DNA of 64,000 nucleotides from Serilophus lunatus (Eukaryota; Chordata; Aves; Passeriformes; Eurylaimidae), in contig VXBA01001020.1 in the NCBI GenBank assembly GCA_013399895.1, positions 62,001 through 126,000 of the forward strand. Reading direction: 5' to 3'. How positions within the stretch are numbered: the first letter of the stretch is position 1; each line of letters starts with the position of its first letter. The notes beneath the pieces are model-generated. The model saw only the letters and a program-made list of their open reading frames with translations, searched no databases and was not told where the DNA came from. The translations under genes and the position numbers were made by a program. Positions 26,941-38,470 of the stretch are shown here, piece after piece.

Positions 26941-28110
26941 GCTGGGATCACGCTGCGGCACCCGCTGCCCGTCTGGGCTCAAGGGAGGTCCCCCACGGAG
27001 ACCAAAAGGATCCCGGCTCCCGCAGGCTGCCATTGGGCCGAGGGACGGTGGGGAAGCACAATGAAGGATACTTCGGGCCGGGCGTTCACCTGGTCACACA
27101 GGTTTTAACATTACTGCCAGAAACCCCTCAGGATCAGGAAAATATCCCTGTTCTAGCCCTCCGTCGTGCCGTACCCAGCCACGGGGCACCGGGACTGCTG
27201 CCACGGCAGGGCTGACTCCGACGAGGGGTTGCTGTCACCGAGGCGCCTCACCTGGGGGTGCTGTGGGAGCATCCATGTCCCTTGATATCCCCGGGACACG
27301 GTCGGTCCATCCCTATGGTGCTCAGCGCGGCCGTGCTGCTCCTGGGACTGTAGCTCTGCAGCGGTGCCGAGTCCTGGCACACGGCGCTGGAACACCGGCT
27401 GGTGCCGCCTCCCCCCCGCAGCCTACAGGGATCTCAGGGGCGAAGTGAGATCCCTGTGTTAAAAACAAGCTTGTCACGGCCCCTGCGTGCGCTGGAGGGT
27501 GAAACACCGGGAGGAACGGGCTGAGCGAGCCCCGCTCAGGCACTGCTCCTCCCGGGCTGCCGGGGGGCTCCTGCCCCGCACAAAGGGAGGGCAGCCGCGA
27601 TCCCGGGAGCCCGGGCGGCCGCGATCCTGGGAGCCCGGGCGGCCGCGATCCCGGGAGCCCGGGCAGCCGAGATCCCGGGAGGCCGGACAGCCGCGATCCC
27701 GGGAGCTCGGGCAGCTGAGATCCCGGGAGGCCGGACGGCCGCGATCCCGGGAGGCCGGGCAGCTGAGATCCCGGGAGCCCGGGCAGCCGCGATCCCAGGA
27801 GCTCGGGCAGCTGAGATCCCGGGAGCCCGGGCAGCTGCGATCCCGGGAGGCCAGGCAGCCGCGATCCCGGGAGCCCGGGCAGCCGCGATCCCGGGAGCCC
27901 GGGCAGCCGCGATCCCGGGAGCCCGGGCAGCCGCGATCCCGGGAGCCCGGGCAGCTGCGATCCCGGGAGCTCGGGCAGCAGCTCCCTGGGAGCCCGGTGG
28001 CGGCTCGGGTGGTGCCGCGGTGCGGTGCGAGGAGCCGGGAGCTGCCGGGAGGACTCCTGGTGCTGGAGGGACACGGGCAGGGGGCAGGGCCGGGCTGGGG
28101 GGTCGCAACA
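26940..28110. other. GC- and CpG-rich block around the minisatellite
   Basis: Strongly GC-rich with many CpGs, in contrast to AT-richer flanks. It could be a CpG island of an unidentified transcript, or simply a GC-rich repeat cluster. Frames of 222 codons on the plus strand and 298 and 222 codons on the minus strand run through it. Stops are rare in such composition and the internal repeat is a multiple of three, so I do not call any of them a gene. Confidence 0.4.
27591..27974. repeat. 24-bp minisatellite, 16 copies without indels
   Basis: Unit gcagccgcgatcccgggagc plus ccgg, repeated head to tail 16 times with every copy exactly 24 bases. A decayed partial copy follows at 27975-27997. Copies differ only by substitutions, mainly C/T and C/A in the 'gccgcgatc' part and C/G or C/T in 'gagcccgg'. 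Each unit holds palindromic CCCGGG-type sequence. Since 24 is a multiple of three, the array encodes an eight-residue repeat in open frames of both strands. Confidence 0.95.
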
Positions 28111-29549
28111 AAGAGTTTTGGGGCTGTGGGCTTCATAGGCAAGCTTGTTCCTTAAATAATCTCTTCGATAGGGAGGGATGTTAATTAAGATTTTGTGGCT
28201 CCGAGGCGAGCACGACAATGGTGCGGGAGGGTAGAAGTTGCCGGAGGTGCCGCTGTGCCCATAGGAGAAAGTGGGGCAGATCCAGGCAGGTCTGAGCCTG
28301 GGTGCGTGTGGTAGGAGAATAGAGGGTCTGGTGTCCGAGGAACATGGATACTTCCAAAAGGCAGTAGAGGACTGGTGACGAGGATGGATTTTGGTAGCTC
28401 CTTGCTGGCCTGTGAGCCCTTAGGGAGGCACAATGCAGGCTGAAGCATGACTGCAGGGGACTGTTGTGTCCCAAAACCCCAGGCCAGAGCAACAAGCTTC
28501 CTCCTTTTCTCATAAGCCCCGGGGGTGGCTGCTTTGGGTTTGTATGACTCAGTGAGGTGGATCACCTGTGACAAAGAGGCTTTTCCTTCCTGCCTGCTAC
28601 TAGCAGCAGTTTGGCAAACGTTGTACTGCTAACACCTCAAATAATGAATACAGGTATGCCTACAGGTCATGAGTATGCTCTTGCTTTACTATTATTCATT
28701 TGTAGTACCTTGTAATCAAGAAATTCAGATAAATATGTTGTTGTGTACTACAGCATCCTACAAACCTGCTGTTGTGACTTTCACACACCTCGCAGGTTGT
28801 GGCACTGACACCTATGCGGTTAAATCAACTTGTCCTGGGTCTCCCACAGGGTTAGGGACACATGCTCTGGGTTGGCATCACCCAGCTCTGCCTGGTGTAG
28901 TCATGCCCACCCCACAGCCCCTGTACAGACGGCGACCCAGAAACCACGCCCAGAGAAAGGAAAAACTTTCCTGTGGTACACGGCACTTGCCAGTCCACAG
29001 GGAGGCGCCTGTGGACCCCCCCAGCATCACCCTACGTGGTGCCACAGACCCCCTGCCATCCTACACAGTGCCCAGCCTGGCCGAAGGACAGGCACCACAG
29101 CGCCCAGGTGGGCGAGCAGCAACAACCAGCACCACCATCCAGAGAGGAGTGTCCTGAGCAACACCTAGACACAGCCCTGGCATGATTGATCCCACCAGGC
29201 TCTGCTTGTGGGTGCAGCCTCCTGCCCTTGTGACACAGCATCTCCTGTGGTGTGGCCCTGAGACCCCTTGCCCTGGCCATGAGCAAGAACCCTCAATGAC
29301 CAGCTCAGCCCAGCTCAGTTAGTGTGGCTGGGTGCAGGGCTGCTTAGCTGCTTCTTTGGGCATCCACTGGGTATTGTGAAAAGTGATATATTGAAAATTA
29401 AGAACTTACAATGGAAATCAGAATTATAAGTAAATTCTCTACTAATAAATTTATGTTTATGTTTTTATTAAAAAGTATCCTTGTACGTAAAGAGATGTTT
29501 TAAATAGATGTATAACATAGCCTTTTTGCTGAAATGAAACCTTACTCTG
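28111..29549. other. Intergenic, no gene recognised
   Basis: No supported gene. GC-rich at first, then mixed. Frames of 110-160 codons around 28.2-29.2 kb show no recognisable domain and overlap one another on both strands. Confidence 0.35.
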
Positions 29550-30388
29550 TGGTTAAGACTGTTTTCACAGGAATGTTACAAAGATGTGATATTGTGTTGG
29601 CAGATCTACTCTACCCTGAAAGCTGTTAGGTTCTTCCTTTTGTTTTTTTGGTGAGGGTCGTTACCCCTTACCGGAACCCTCCCAACGAGCCATCGCTGGT
29701 GATTTAGTGTTCTACGACTGGAAGATTAGATTGTCATGAGAAAAAGACAATGGCTCTACGGAAACTGCACAAACTGTTTCTAATAATTTGTATAACCTTT
29801 TTAAAAACACTTTGTTTATTTTATAAGTCCTAAGTTACATTTTTTATAACCTTTTTAAAAACATTTTATTTATTTTATATTTCTTTTTAAGTCTTAAGTT
29901 AGATTTTGTATAACCTTTTAAAAATACTTTTATATTTCCACATAAGCCTTAAGTTACATTTTGTATAACCTTTTTAAAAAAATAAACATTGTGTTTAGTC
30001 TTAAGTTAGATTTCCCCTTTGACATTGTTTTATATGTGTAACCTTCTTTATACAATATACCCTGTTCCCTGTATTAAGAAGTTACTTGAACAAGACACCT
30101 ATAGAATGATAGTGAGCATGTGCGAGGTCAACTCTGCCTCCCGAGAGACGACTCTAAGCAACCGGATTCCACTCGGCCTCCTAAGAAATTACTCTAAGCA
30201 ATCAAGATAGACTCCTCCCAGATATAACAGGATAAAAGTCAAGCCAACCACGGGCAAAATGAGCCCTTAACGTTGGATGTTATGTTCCCAGCGCTGTTAC
30301 CTTGCTCTGCTCTCACTTAAAAGTTTATTACATAAAATAATTATTTACTTATTATAAAGAGTGAGACTCACCCGTTTTTAACTGTATC
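29550..30388 (+). mobile_element. Possible LTR-like remnant
   Basis: The segment has the look of a retroviral LTR. There is a TATA-like gataaaag (about 30230), then 'gcccttaacgttggatgtta', a pyrimidine-rich stretch, and an end in 'gagtgagactcacccg'. An internal tandem repeat sits upstream. I could not find clear TG...CA ends with target-site duplications, so the boundaries are rough and the call is tentative. Confidence 0.3.
29791..30019 (+). repeat. AT-rich tandem repeat, four copies of 54-64 bp
   Basis: Copies start with 'tataaccttttt(a)aaaaa' at 29791, 29845, 29909 and 29964, and end in 'taagttacatttt' or 'taagttagatttt'. They differ by short indels, so the unit length varies. Confidence 0.85.
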
Positions 30389-30392
30389 ATCT

Positions 30393-31030
30393 GAAGCTCC
30401 TACATCCCTTGATGCTCCTTGGGTGAAGTGGACACAGGTACCTCTCACTCAGGCTTAGGGCTGGCTGCCTGTGGCTCACTGTGGCATTGCCTGTGAGGAC
30501 CCAGCTCTCTGCATGGCTTTGCTCCTCGGTCCCAGTGGCCCAATCCCTGCATGTACTGAATTAGAGACCTGAAGAGGAGGCCCTATGATCAGGGATAGGC
30601 CAAGGAGTAGAAAGGCCTCAAGGAGGAATAACTGTCCGGGAACCCAGAAACAACCATCTCTGTGGGAGGAAAGATGTGGGATAGAGGTTCTGCAGGAGCC
30701 CCATGCTGGGACACAGGGCTCACCTGTCACTGGAAAGAGGGCACTGGAATACTCCTGGCTGTGTTCGACGACCTTGATCCTGAGCACTCTCAGCTCATCT
30801 GTGAGCTCTTGCAGCAGCAGAGCTGTTGCTAAACTGGCCACCTCAAAACAGGCAGCTGCCTGTGCTGCGGGCTGGGGCTCAGACCCAGACCCCCCAACCC
30901 TGCTCTCTGCCTGGCAGGCTGCAGGTAATGGGGAGTTAGGACCAGCAGCCAAGAGGGAGCAGAGGTGACCCAGCATGCCTATGGCTGCTTGTGACATCTG
31001 TCCACACCGCAAGCATACACTGGGCATTGT
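30393..31030. other. Flank downstream of the first PLAC8 gene
   Basis: No gene recognised. The first hundred bases resemble 26049-26145, suggesting an old duplication. Frames of 183 codons (minus) and 127 codons (plus) overlap each other and show no family features. Confidence 0.35.
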
Positions 31031-31183
31031 GGTCTTATTCCAGCATGGGTCTGTGAGAGAAACTCTCCTTTACCTGATAACCCCAGCAGAGGCCTGACCA
31101 CAAAAGTACTGCACTGTCTTCAATGCTGCAGGAGGACATGGAGACATAAATAATAATGCATGGGTAGGAAGAGAGACAGTGCT

Positions 31184-31189
31184 TTTATT
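31184..31189 (-). terminator. Polyadenylation signal of PLAC8 copy A
   Basis: AATAAA on the minus strand about 130 bases into the last, almost wholly untranslated exon. The signal lies at the same place in copy B, and the 3' UTRs are alike. Confidence 0.75.
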
Positions 31190-31318
31190 GCCGGCATTAC
31201 TCAGGGCATGGGGAATCAACCACAACCAAGGCAAATCCCCTGTAATGCATTTCCAACAGCAGGACATCAGCAGCTCCTGCCTGCAGTTGCTCCATGGGAT
31301 GCAGTGAGGATGGCAGCA

Positions 31319-32398
31319 TCTGCAACGGAAAAGGAGAAGAGGGTCACCCTTTCACCCAGCCATTAGTTTGGGCACTTCAGCAACCCTGTGTCTGAAGTCA
31401 AGCGTTGGTGGAAAGGGAGAACCGGGGAAGCCACTGTGCAGCAGTGATATATAAAGCAGCCCCAGCATTTCCATCTTACCAGAATATGCCTTGCTCCTTC
31501 CTCTTGTTGATATCCCTCTTCAGCTGGCAGACTGCACACACAGGGCAGCACCAGATGGTGAAGAAGTCACCCATAATGGAGCCCTGTGGAGCAAGTCACA
31601 TTGCGTGAATAACCCCTTCCTATGTCAGCTTTTGAGCCTTTCTGTTTTTCACCGTCAACACTCCCGGGCAGCTGACCCTGGCCCTGCAGCACCCTGCTGC
31701 TCACATCCAGCAAGGACTGGGATGAAGTGCTGTATGACAGGATTGCATTACCTCCAGCTTACAGTGGTGATGCAGATGTGTCCCTGGCTTCCTGCCTGCA
31801 AGGGTGCCTATGAACCTCCCCATCTCTGTTCTTCCCCTCAGGCCCCCCCTTTCTCCTTCCCTGAGCCCCCAGCCCAGCCCCCAGCTCGTGGCTGTCACCA
31901 CCAGCAGCACAGGCCCCAGGGCTGGTCACTGACCGGGATGTTGTATCTGGTGCGGTACAGGGTCCTCATGGCCACAGAGTCGCCACACAGGCAGCACTCG
32001 TTCATGTCTGAGGCCACTTGGCACCCCAGGCACGTGTAGCAGAACGTTCCACAAAGACCTGTGGGACAGTGAGATGTGGGCTTGGCTGAGTGGTGCAAAG
32101 TCCAAGGAAAAGGGGAAATAGGCAGCCAGTAATGTGGCCATGGGAGCTGTGGCTCTTGACATCAGGCAAGAGCTGCACTGCTGCTGATACCCACAAAAGT
32201 GGGGCTTGCAGCAGGGGCAATGCTGCAGAAGGACCAGGGAGAACACCAGGAACACTTGATAAGCAAACAGCAGGGATGAGGGGTACATGTGTACTCACAC
32301 ACGCCGCAGTCAGAGCAACAGTCCATGAGCCCGGTCTGCCATTTGCCTGGCTGCTGGGCAACTGCAAACTGGGGCTGGGTCACAATCACAGAGGCCAT
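31319..32398 (-). CDS. PLAC8: PLAC8-like cysteine-rich protein, copy A
   Basis: Member of the PLAC8 (onzin/cornifelin) family of small cysteine-rich intracellular proteins. Coding exons on the minus strand: 32299-32398, 31934-32058, 31480-31583, and one base at 31319. Together they give 109 residues plus stop (human PLAC8 has 115). The stop codon is split: TG at the end of exon 31480-31583 and A at 31319. Residues 1-33 hold the variable N-terminus and WQTGLMDCCSDCGVC. The second exon holds the family core, with CLGCQVASDMNECCLCG and AMRTLYRTRY. The third holds WCCPVCAVCQLKRDIN. All junctions are in phase. A pyrimidine-rich acceptor at 32438 upstream of the ATG shows a further 5' untranslated exon, not located. 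There is no signal peptide. Copy B lies about 6 kb upstream in the same orientation. The family is linked to differentiation and immune cells, but the molecular role is unclear. Confidence 0.93.
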
Positions 32399-33730
32399 TG
32401 CCAGCACGGTGTGAGGTCCCTCCAGGCACTTTGTGGTCTGGAAAAAAAAGCCATCAAAGAAAGTGGGTGTCTTGCTCAGGCTGCTGCATTCAAAGACAGA
32501 GGGCAGCAAAGGTCCCTGAGGAGTCCCCACTGCCAGAGTACTGACACTCCCGCCACAAAGTGGGGGCACAGCACTGCCAGGAGCTGCCATCGCCCTCTGA
32601 AGCAAAGCCCTCCTCAAAACCAGCCTCCTACCAAAGGCATCAGCACCTCATCTCCTGACTATGCAAATAAAATGCCTCTAAAAACGGAAGACCTTTTTTC
32701 TTCAGAACTGTAGTGCTTCAATACTTCAATCCTATCTTCTCATCTCCACTTCATCTTCTATTGTTATCTGCTTAAAATGTTTTGTGTTGTCTTTGGGGTT
32801 TTTTTTATTGTTATGATCACAGTCTCACAAAGCTACTACTGGTTAGTTCTAGCTTCCCTAAGCTCTCAGGAGACACCTTAATCTTTGCTTTGTTCCATGA
32901 GCATCTCAGCCTATTTATTTTTCCCTCTTCCTTCCTCCTTCACCTGCTTTCTTAGTAAGCTTCAAGACAGTAGATTTTCCTTGTCCATTTCCATCACTCA
33001 AGGCTCAGTCACCAATTCCTATCCCTCCTCCACCTGACTGATTGTGCCTCCTCTGCCTCAGTCTCCTGGGGTCACCATGGCCCCTGGAGTCCTTCTCCAT
33101 TTCATCCTTCCCCAGCAAGGGGCTGCATCCTCTGAGAGCAGCAGAGCTCCTGCTCCACAGCACCATCCCCAAATTTGCCTGACCCCATATAACAACTTTA
33201 CCTTCACCTGTGGTCCCTTCCCTTCCTGCTGCCCTTGCAAGGCACCACCTTCTGCCATTCTCACTTTGGTGCTTTAATTAAGAAAAAAAAATGGTAATAC
33301 AGAGGATACTCCCATAGGAAGTCCCATGCAGACACACTCCCTTCCCTGTGCCAAAGATCAACACCACTCTGATAAGCAGCATGGGGCTGAGGTGAAAAGG
33401 CTCACGTGTCTTACAGCTACAAGAACTCTCTCCCTCTCCCAGCACACACCTCACATCCTCAACAAAGAAATCATCAGCAAGAAAACCAGCCTGAGCTCTG
33501 GACCCTGTAACCACGGGCTGTTGTTTGCTCAGGAAAAGTCCCAATGCAGCACCTCAGGGAGGTCCTGTCCAGCCACCACATCCCCACACAGTGCACAGGC
33601 ATTTCGCGATCGTCACTACGGGCGTTTGGCAAAGCACCTCCAGGCATTTCAGGTCCTGCTGGCCTCTACTCGGCTTTGGCACGTCCTGCTTGTCTGGGTG
33701 ACAGGTGGGGAGTGCCCACCAAGCAGCCCT

Positions 33731-33760
33731 CCCTGCCTTGCCCTGCCCTGCCCTGCCCTG
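33731..33760. repeat. Short CCTGC pentamer repeat
   Basis: About five copies of ccttgc/ccctg units (ccttgccctgccctgccctg onward). A simple microsatellite. Confidence 0.7.
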
Positions 33761-35470
33761 TGTGATGCACAGGAGTGGCCGAGTTTTGGGATGCTGGCAG
33801 AAGCAAAAAGAAAAACAGCAGAAGCATTCATGTTTTGAAAAAATGGATGATGGCATTAATACCTGTAAATTCTGTTAAAATACTTTAAGGGGAAATGGGA
33901 TTGTTTTCACATCAGAATTGCACATTTACACAGAAGTATTAAACACCAGAAATACAGTGGAACAAATATATTACTATGCCCAGCACTCAGACATTGCTAT
34001 AGAGCACATGGTAGCCTCATCAGAGAGGTATCAGCTATAGCACAGCATTTTTACTGACTACTGCCAATAGGTGGCAAAGGGGTTGATGACTCTACCAGCA
34101 GTTCCTGTGGCTCCCCACCATTTGCAGACTCTCCCAGACACATCCTTGCTGTCAGATACAGCCTATTGCTGCAGGGTTAACCTTTGTTCCTGGCAGATAA
34201 ATGAAGAGGAAAAGGATTGCTGATCTACACTGTAAGAGGGAAGAAGGCTTGTAAAAATTCTCCACATCGTTTGCTCCTGACTTTTTACAGCTTTCTGAAG
34301 GCAGTGGAAGCATGGCTGGGCTGTCCCTGTCTGAAATACTGGTATCTGCTGCCATTCAGTGACAAGTGGCCTTGAAAGGACAAACTAGTAGCTGGTGGGA
34401 TTGTCTCAGTCACTGTCCTGCTGAGGGTTAAAGATCAGGAGGGTTTCCTGCTGCTACTGAACAAGACTGTCAAGCAGTAAAAATACTGCTGTGCCCTCTC
34501 TGGGACAAAGTTACCTCGCTGCTGGCTGGGAGGGACCTTTGGAGCAAGTTCAGGTAATGCCACCACCCATGAATGCACCAGACTGTCCTTCACTGGACAC
34601 CTCCTGGCCCTGCTTGTTCATGCACAAAATCCCAGGAAATTCCCACCACCCCTGCAGCCGATGTAACACCTCCTGGCACACCGAAAGAGCAGCCCCTTTG
34701 AGAAGCCTTGACACACGACAATTTAAGAAGCGGGAACCAGAGGGGGGGGCAGCGGAGGAGACAGACCACGAACAGGCTGGGCAGTGGGAACACCAGGTAG
34801 GGACAGCACAGAGGTCCCTTGCAGGGACAGGGATACCCAACAGCAGGCAGGACCACAGGGAGGAGTGTGCACAGGAGCAGCAGCTGAAGTTTCAGGGGCA
34901 GGACCCTGCCAGCCTCCCATGCTGCCCCTGCACTACCAGATAATGTGATCGATAGCAGCACCTCACGAACACGCTGCCGAGTGCTGCTTACACATACACC
35001 GTGCCCTTCTCAGACAGTGCTGACCACAGGCCTCCCCTTCCCCTCCCCAAGTACAAGCACACCACACCCTGCACAGATGGAACCTGCAGGCGGAGCAGGC
35101 AGCAGCCTGGAGAAGCCCCTGCCACACGCTCCCTTCATGAGACATGGCCCAGATCTAGCACGCCCAGTACATCACCCCTGATGCCCCCAGTTCTACAGTC
35201 CCACGGCATCACCAGTGGTGTTGGAATGACTAATGGTAACAAAATGGATCCTGAGGTGCATGCAGCCACATTTCACCCATAACCAAGTTCATAAAGCAGC
35301 ATTTATAAGCACATGTATATAAACTCAAATGAACAATACAGTGCAAAAGCTGCTGTCTTCTACCTCTGTTGCCCACTTCTGTCGAGATGACCATCAGCAG
35401 CATCCAGCATGCCATGGTTTAGCTCTGAAGTGGTTTTCCGGGTAGAAAACCCCACCTTTGTTTCCACCTC

Positions 35471-35558
35471 TTCCCTTCCCCAGCATCACCCCTTCCCTTC
35501 CCCAGCATCACCCCTTCCCTTCCCCAGCATCCCCCCTTCCCTTCCCCAGCATCACCCC
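35471..35558. repeat. 22-bp tandem repeat, four copies
   Basis: Unit ttcccttccccagcatcacc plus cc at 35471, 35493, 35515 and 35537. The third copy has one substitution (catcc for catca). Pyrimidine-rich on the plus strand. Confidence 0.92.
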
Positions 35559-36499
35559 CTCAGCCACAAGCAGTTTCCACAGTTCTGTGCCGCGACTGAA
35601 GCAAAGCCATGCCATACATACCTTCCAAGTCGTCCTGGTCTCAGCAGCACATCTGTCCTTTCCCTGGTTCTCATTCTTTATATTCTCTCTGGAATGAACT
35701 CTGCCCCCTCTGACTAACAGATACTGACTTAGGTCCTTTACGCAATTGCTGCCTCCCTGCTGCTCCTGCTGCTGAGTTCCTGGTGCTCACCCCCACCTTT
35801 CCCCATCCCAACATTCCCCAGGCCCAGAGCCCCAGGTGGACACTTTCGCTTTTGGGAGAGGTTTTCAGAGAAAGGCAGTTTATTTCCAGGCTCCTGTGCT
35901 GCCCTGAGCTATATACCACTGGAACTGCAGTGCCTTTCCTTCATTAATCCTAAGCATCAGCAAGAGCTGATCCTAACTATACCGGATGACACAGATCCTG
36001 CCTTAAGGTACATCTGCAAGATCGTAATATGCTGCACAGGGATGAAACACAGCCTGGTATTTCTTCTCCCTTCCCTCTCCACTTTCCTAGAGAGCCTTTA
36101 CCTCTCTTAGGCTAAAAATACATTTTCTGTATGACCAGAGATCAACCACAGGTCTAGGCCATGTGGAGTTCAGGCAGCTGGGAGTGCCACTATGCACACC
36201 CATCCCACAGCACGGTTAGAGTCACTGCCTGCCCTTTAAAAGTTTTATGGTGAAGGTGAAGTGGGGACAAAAAAATACCATGTTTTCCTTAAAGAGTGAA
36301 GCTGGGGGAGAGTTGTAGGGATCAAAAATCCTTTAGAATTTCCTTAAGTGGTGGACAAATGGTGGATGCAACCTCCACTTTCTGGACAGGAGTGCAGAGC
36401 TAACAGCCCAGTGCAGGCAGATAGGCTCTAAAAGATTACACAGGAAGGCAGCAGAGTTTGTCCATGGAGAGGATCTGATCAACACTCTTTAAAAAATAA

Positions 36500-36890
36500 T
36501 GAAATAATATAATATAATTTTGCTTCAGCTAAAGGATTACCTGTTATAGATAGGCAAGAAACAAATGTGTAACAAGATAGCCTATGTTTGGAGATAAATA
36601 TTATATATGTGGGGAGTTCTAAGCAGATGGTCAGGAAGGAATGTGTAGGGTGTGTAAGACCAAATGTTTGGAAATAAAGGATTGTACTTTGCAGGAAAGG
36701 GAGGACAGCTCTATATTGCAGTTAATAAAAGAGAATGTAAACATTCAAGGCTCTTCTCATACCAAGAAACACCCTTACGTGAATATGTAAATGTAAAACA
36801 CTACAAGAACCTCGAAAGGTTGTGGTGTGCATATGTTCTACCAGGCATGCACCTAGCACTGTAAATAAATTCTTTGCTCCATGAGTTAGC
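36500..36890 (+). mobile_element. Possible LTR-like remnant with polyadenylation signal
   Basis: AT-rich stretch with 'gcagttaataaaagagaatg', then 'aaataaattctttgctccat' near its end. This order is like the promoter and polyadenylation parts of an LTR. No target duplication or matching ends found, so this is a weak call. Confidence 0.2.
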
Positions 36891-36894
36891 CCCA

Positions 36895-36942
36895 GATTAT
36901 ATTATTTATATTATTTATGTTATTTATATTATTTAAATTGTG
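36895..36942. repeat. AT-rich simple repeat (ttatattatt-like)
   Basis: Repeated 'attatttatatt' units, four to five imperfect copies. Confidence 0.7.
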
Positions 36943-37079
36943 AACGTGTTTTTCATATGTCTAAGGTTGAGACACTATCTATCAGGGAAGGTGGAAACCT
37001 CTCTGGAGTGGAAAGAAACACTTCCTCTACCTTACTATACCCTTAGGATCAAAAGGCTTTCAGTCCAAAATGCACAAAA

Positions 37080-37790
37080 AGGAAGTAACAATTCTTTACT
37101 AAAATACATATAGAACAAATAAAAAAGAACAAACAATAACACAACAGTAATAAGAAATATCACCCCAACAAACACTACCCCCCCTCCCCCCATGTGTTTT
37201 TCCTCGGGAAGCAGGCAGGTCCTGGGGGCTCACCACACACGTGGGTGTTCCTTCCCCCTGTTCTGCTGCTGAGATGGGCGAGTCGCTTGTCCAGTACAGG
37301 GACAGCGGGAGATGGGGAGAGGCAGACAGGGGCCGGTGCAGGCAGGGCTCGCTCTTTCTCTCTCTCGGGAGGTTGCTGCAGGGTCCACCTGGAGATGGGA
37401 GCTGGGCCAGGCCAGGCAGAGGCAGCAGCAGAGGCGATTTGTTCACGAGAAACAGTCGGGATCCCTCCACCGTGTGCCGAGAGGGAGGGAGAGCAGGGAG
37501 CGACAGCACCGGCGAGGCAGCGCCGGGCCCTCTCCCAGGGGTTGCTCCCAAAAACCCATCAGCCCCGGGCTGGTCACCCGCAGTTTATTGCTCAGCCTCA
37601 GGAGGAAGAAAAGGCAAGCATAGTCCACCCCCCACCCCCCCCTTCCTCGCACAGACATCCTAGAACAGGAATCTCCCTGCCACTTAACTCTCAAAGCTGA
37701 AAACAAGTCTTCCATCCCTCTCCCGCAGAGGAATCCTGCTGTCAGCTCGGCGCGTTAACTTTTCCCTTCCTCAGTTTTGCCAGCATCTCA
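37080..37790 (-). mobile_element. Possible GC-rich LTR-like remnant
   Basis: Read on the minus strand, the block has GC-rich sequence with gctgagcaataaactgcggg (an AATAAA within a composition typical of avian LTRs), flanked by AT-rich DNA. It spawns overlapping frames of 90-170 codons in several phases, none with recognisable domains. Boundaries not defined. Confidence 0.2.
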
Positions 37791-38334
37791 TGGTAGTAAT
37801 GGGAAAATTTCACCAAAAGGAATCTAACCCATTAAGACCAACCCACAACCCAATCAGCTTTTTAATTGCAGGTGGGTGGGAATTCATGGTCAGAGTCCAT
37901 AGGGGAGCATGTCTCTACAATACAGAAGGTGGGCTGACGCCAGGCAGCCCCAAATCCCCATGCATTTATATTCAGAAAGGTACATCTGACCAGCAGACAT
38001 GGGCAGCCACCTGGGCCACCACAGCAGGGGCAACTCAGCAGTGAGTGGCCTGCAGATGCCATTTGCCATGGGAAAAGTCCAGCTCTGCCCTGAAGCAGTA
38101 GCCACTTGTCAAAAATTTTAAAACTTGAATGAGCAATCCCAACTCCTTCCATGTATTAAATATCCTTTCTAAAAGCTGGTTGAGTAACAAAACACCAGTG
38201 AAAATCTTTCTCTGCAGCAGGCAAGGGAAACCTCAGCTGCACCAGGGGCTGCTGAGGTGGACAGAGTGGGAGGACGGTTTCTCTCAGGTGGTGCAAGAGT
38301 AACAAACACAGAGGTAAGAAGACAAACTCAAAAC

Positions 38335-38340
38335 TTTATT
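38335..38340 (-). terminator. Polyadenylation signal of PLAC8 copy B
   Basis: AATAAA on the minus strand (agcaataaagttttgag), about 135 bases into the last exon, as in copy A. Confidence 0.75.
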
Positions 38341-38470
38341 GCTGGTGTTACTCGGGGAAGGGGAAATCAACTACAAACAAGGCAAGCCCACATGGAGCAC
38401 TTCCCAACAGCCAATGCAGCGGCGACTCCTGTCTGCAGCAGCTCCACAGGATGCAGTGAGGTTGGCAGCA

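Larger units (their letters stand above)
32441..38334. other. Spacer between the two PLAC8 genes
   Basis: It should hold the promoter and 5' untranslated exon of copy A, which I could not place. It contains short tandem repeats (33730-33760, 35471-35558), AT-rich patches and two possible LTR-like remnants. No further protein gene recognised. Confidence 0.4.

Noticed and set aside
27322..28218. 298-codon minus-strand and 222-codon plus-strand frames
   Set aside because: They exist because the 24-bp minisatellite is a multiple of three and has no stops. The flanking parts lack coding features. Kept only as an observation about the repeat.
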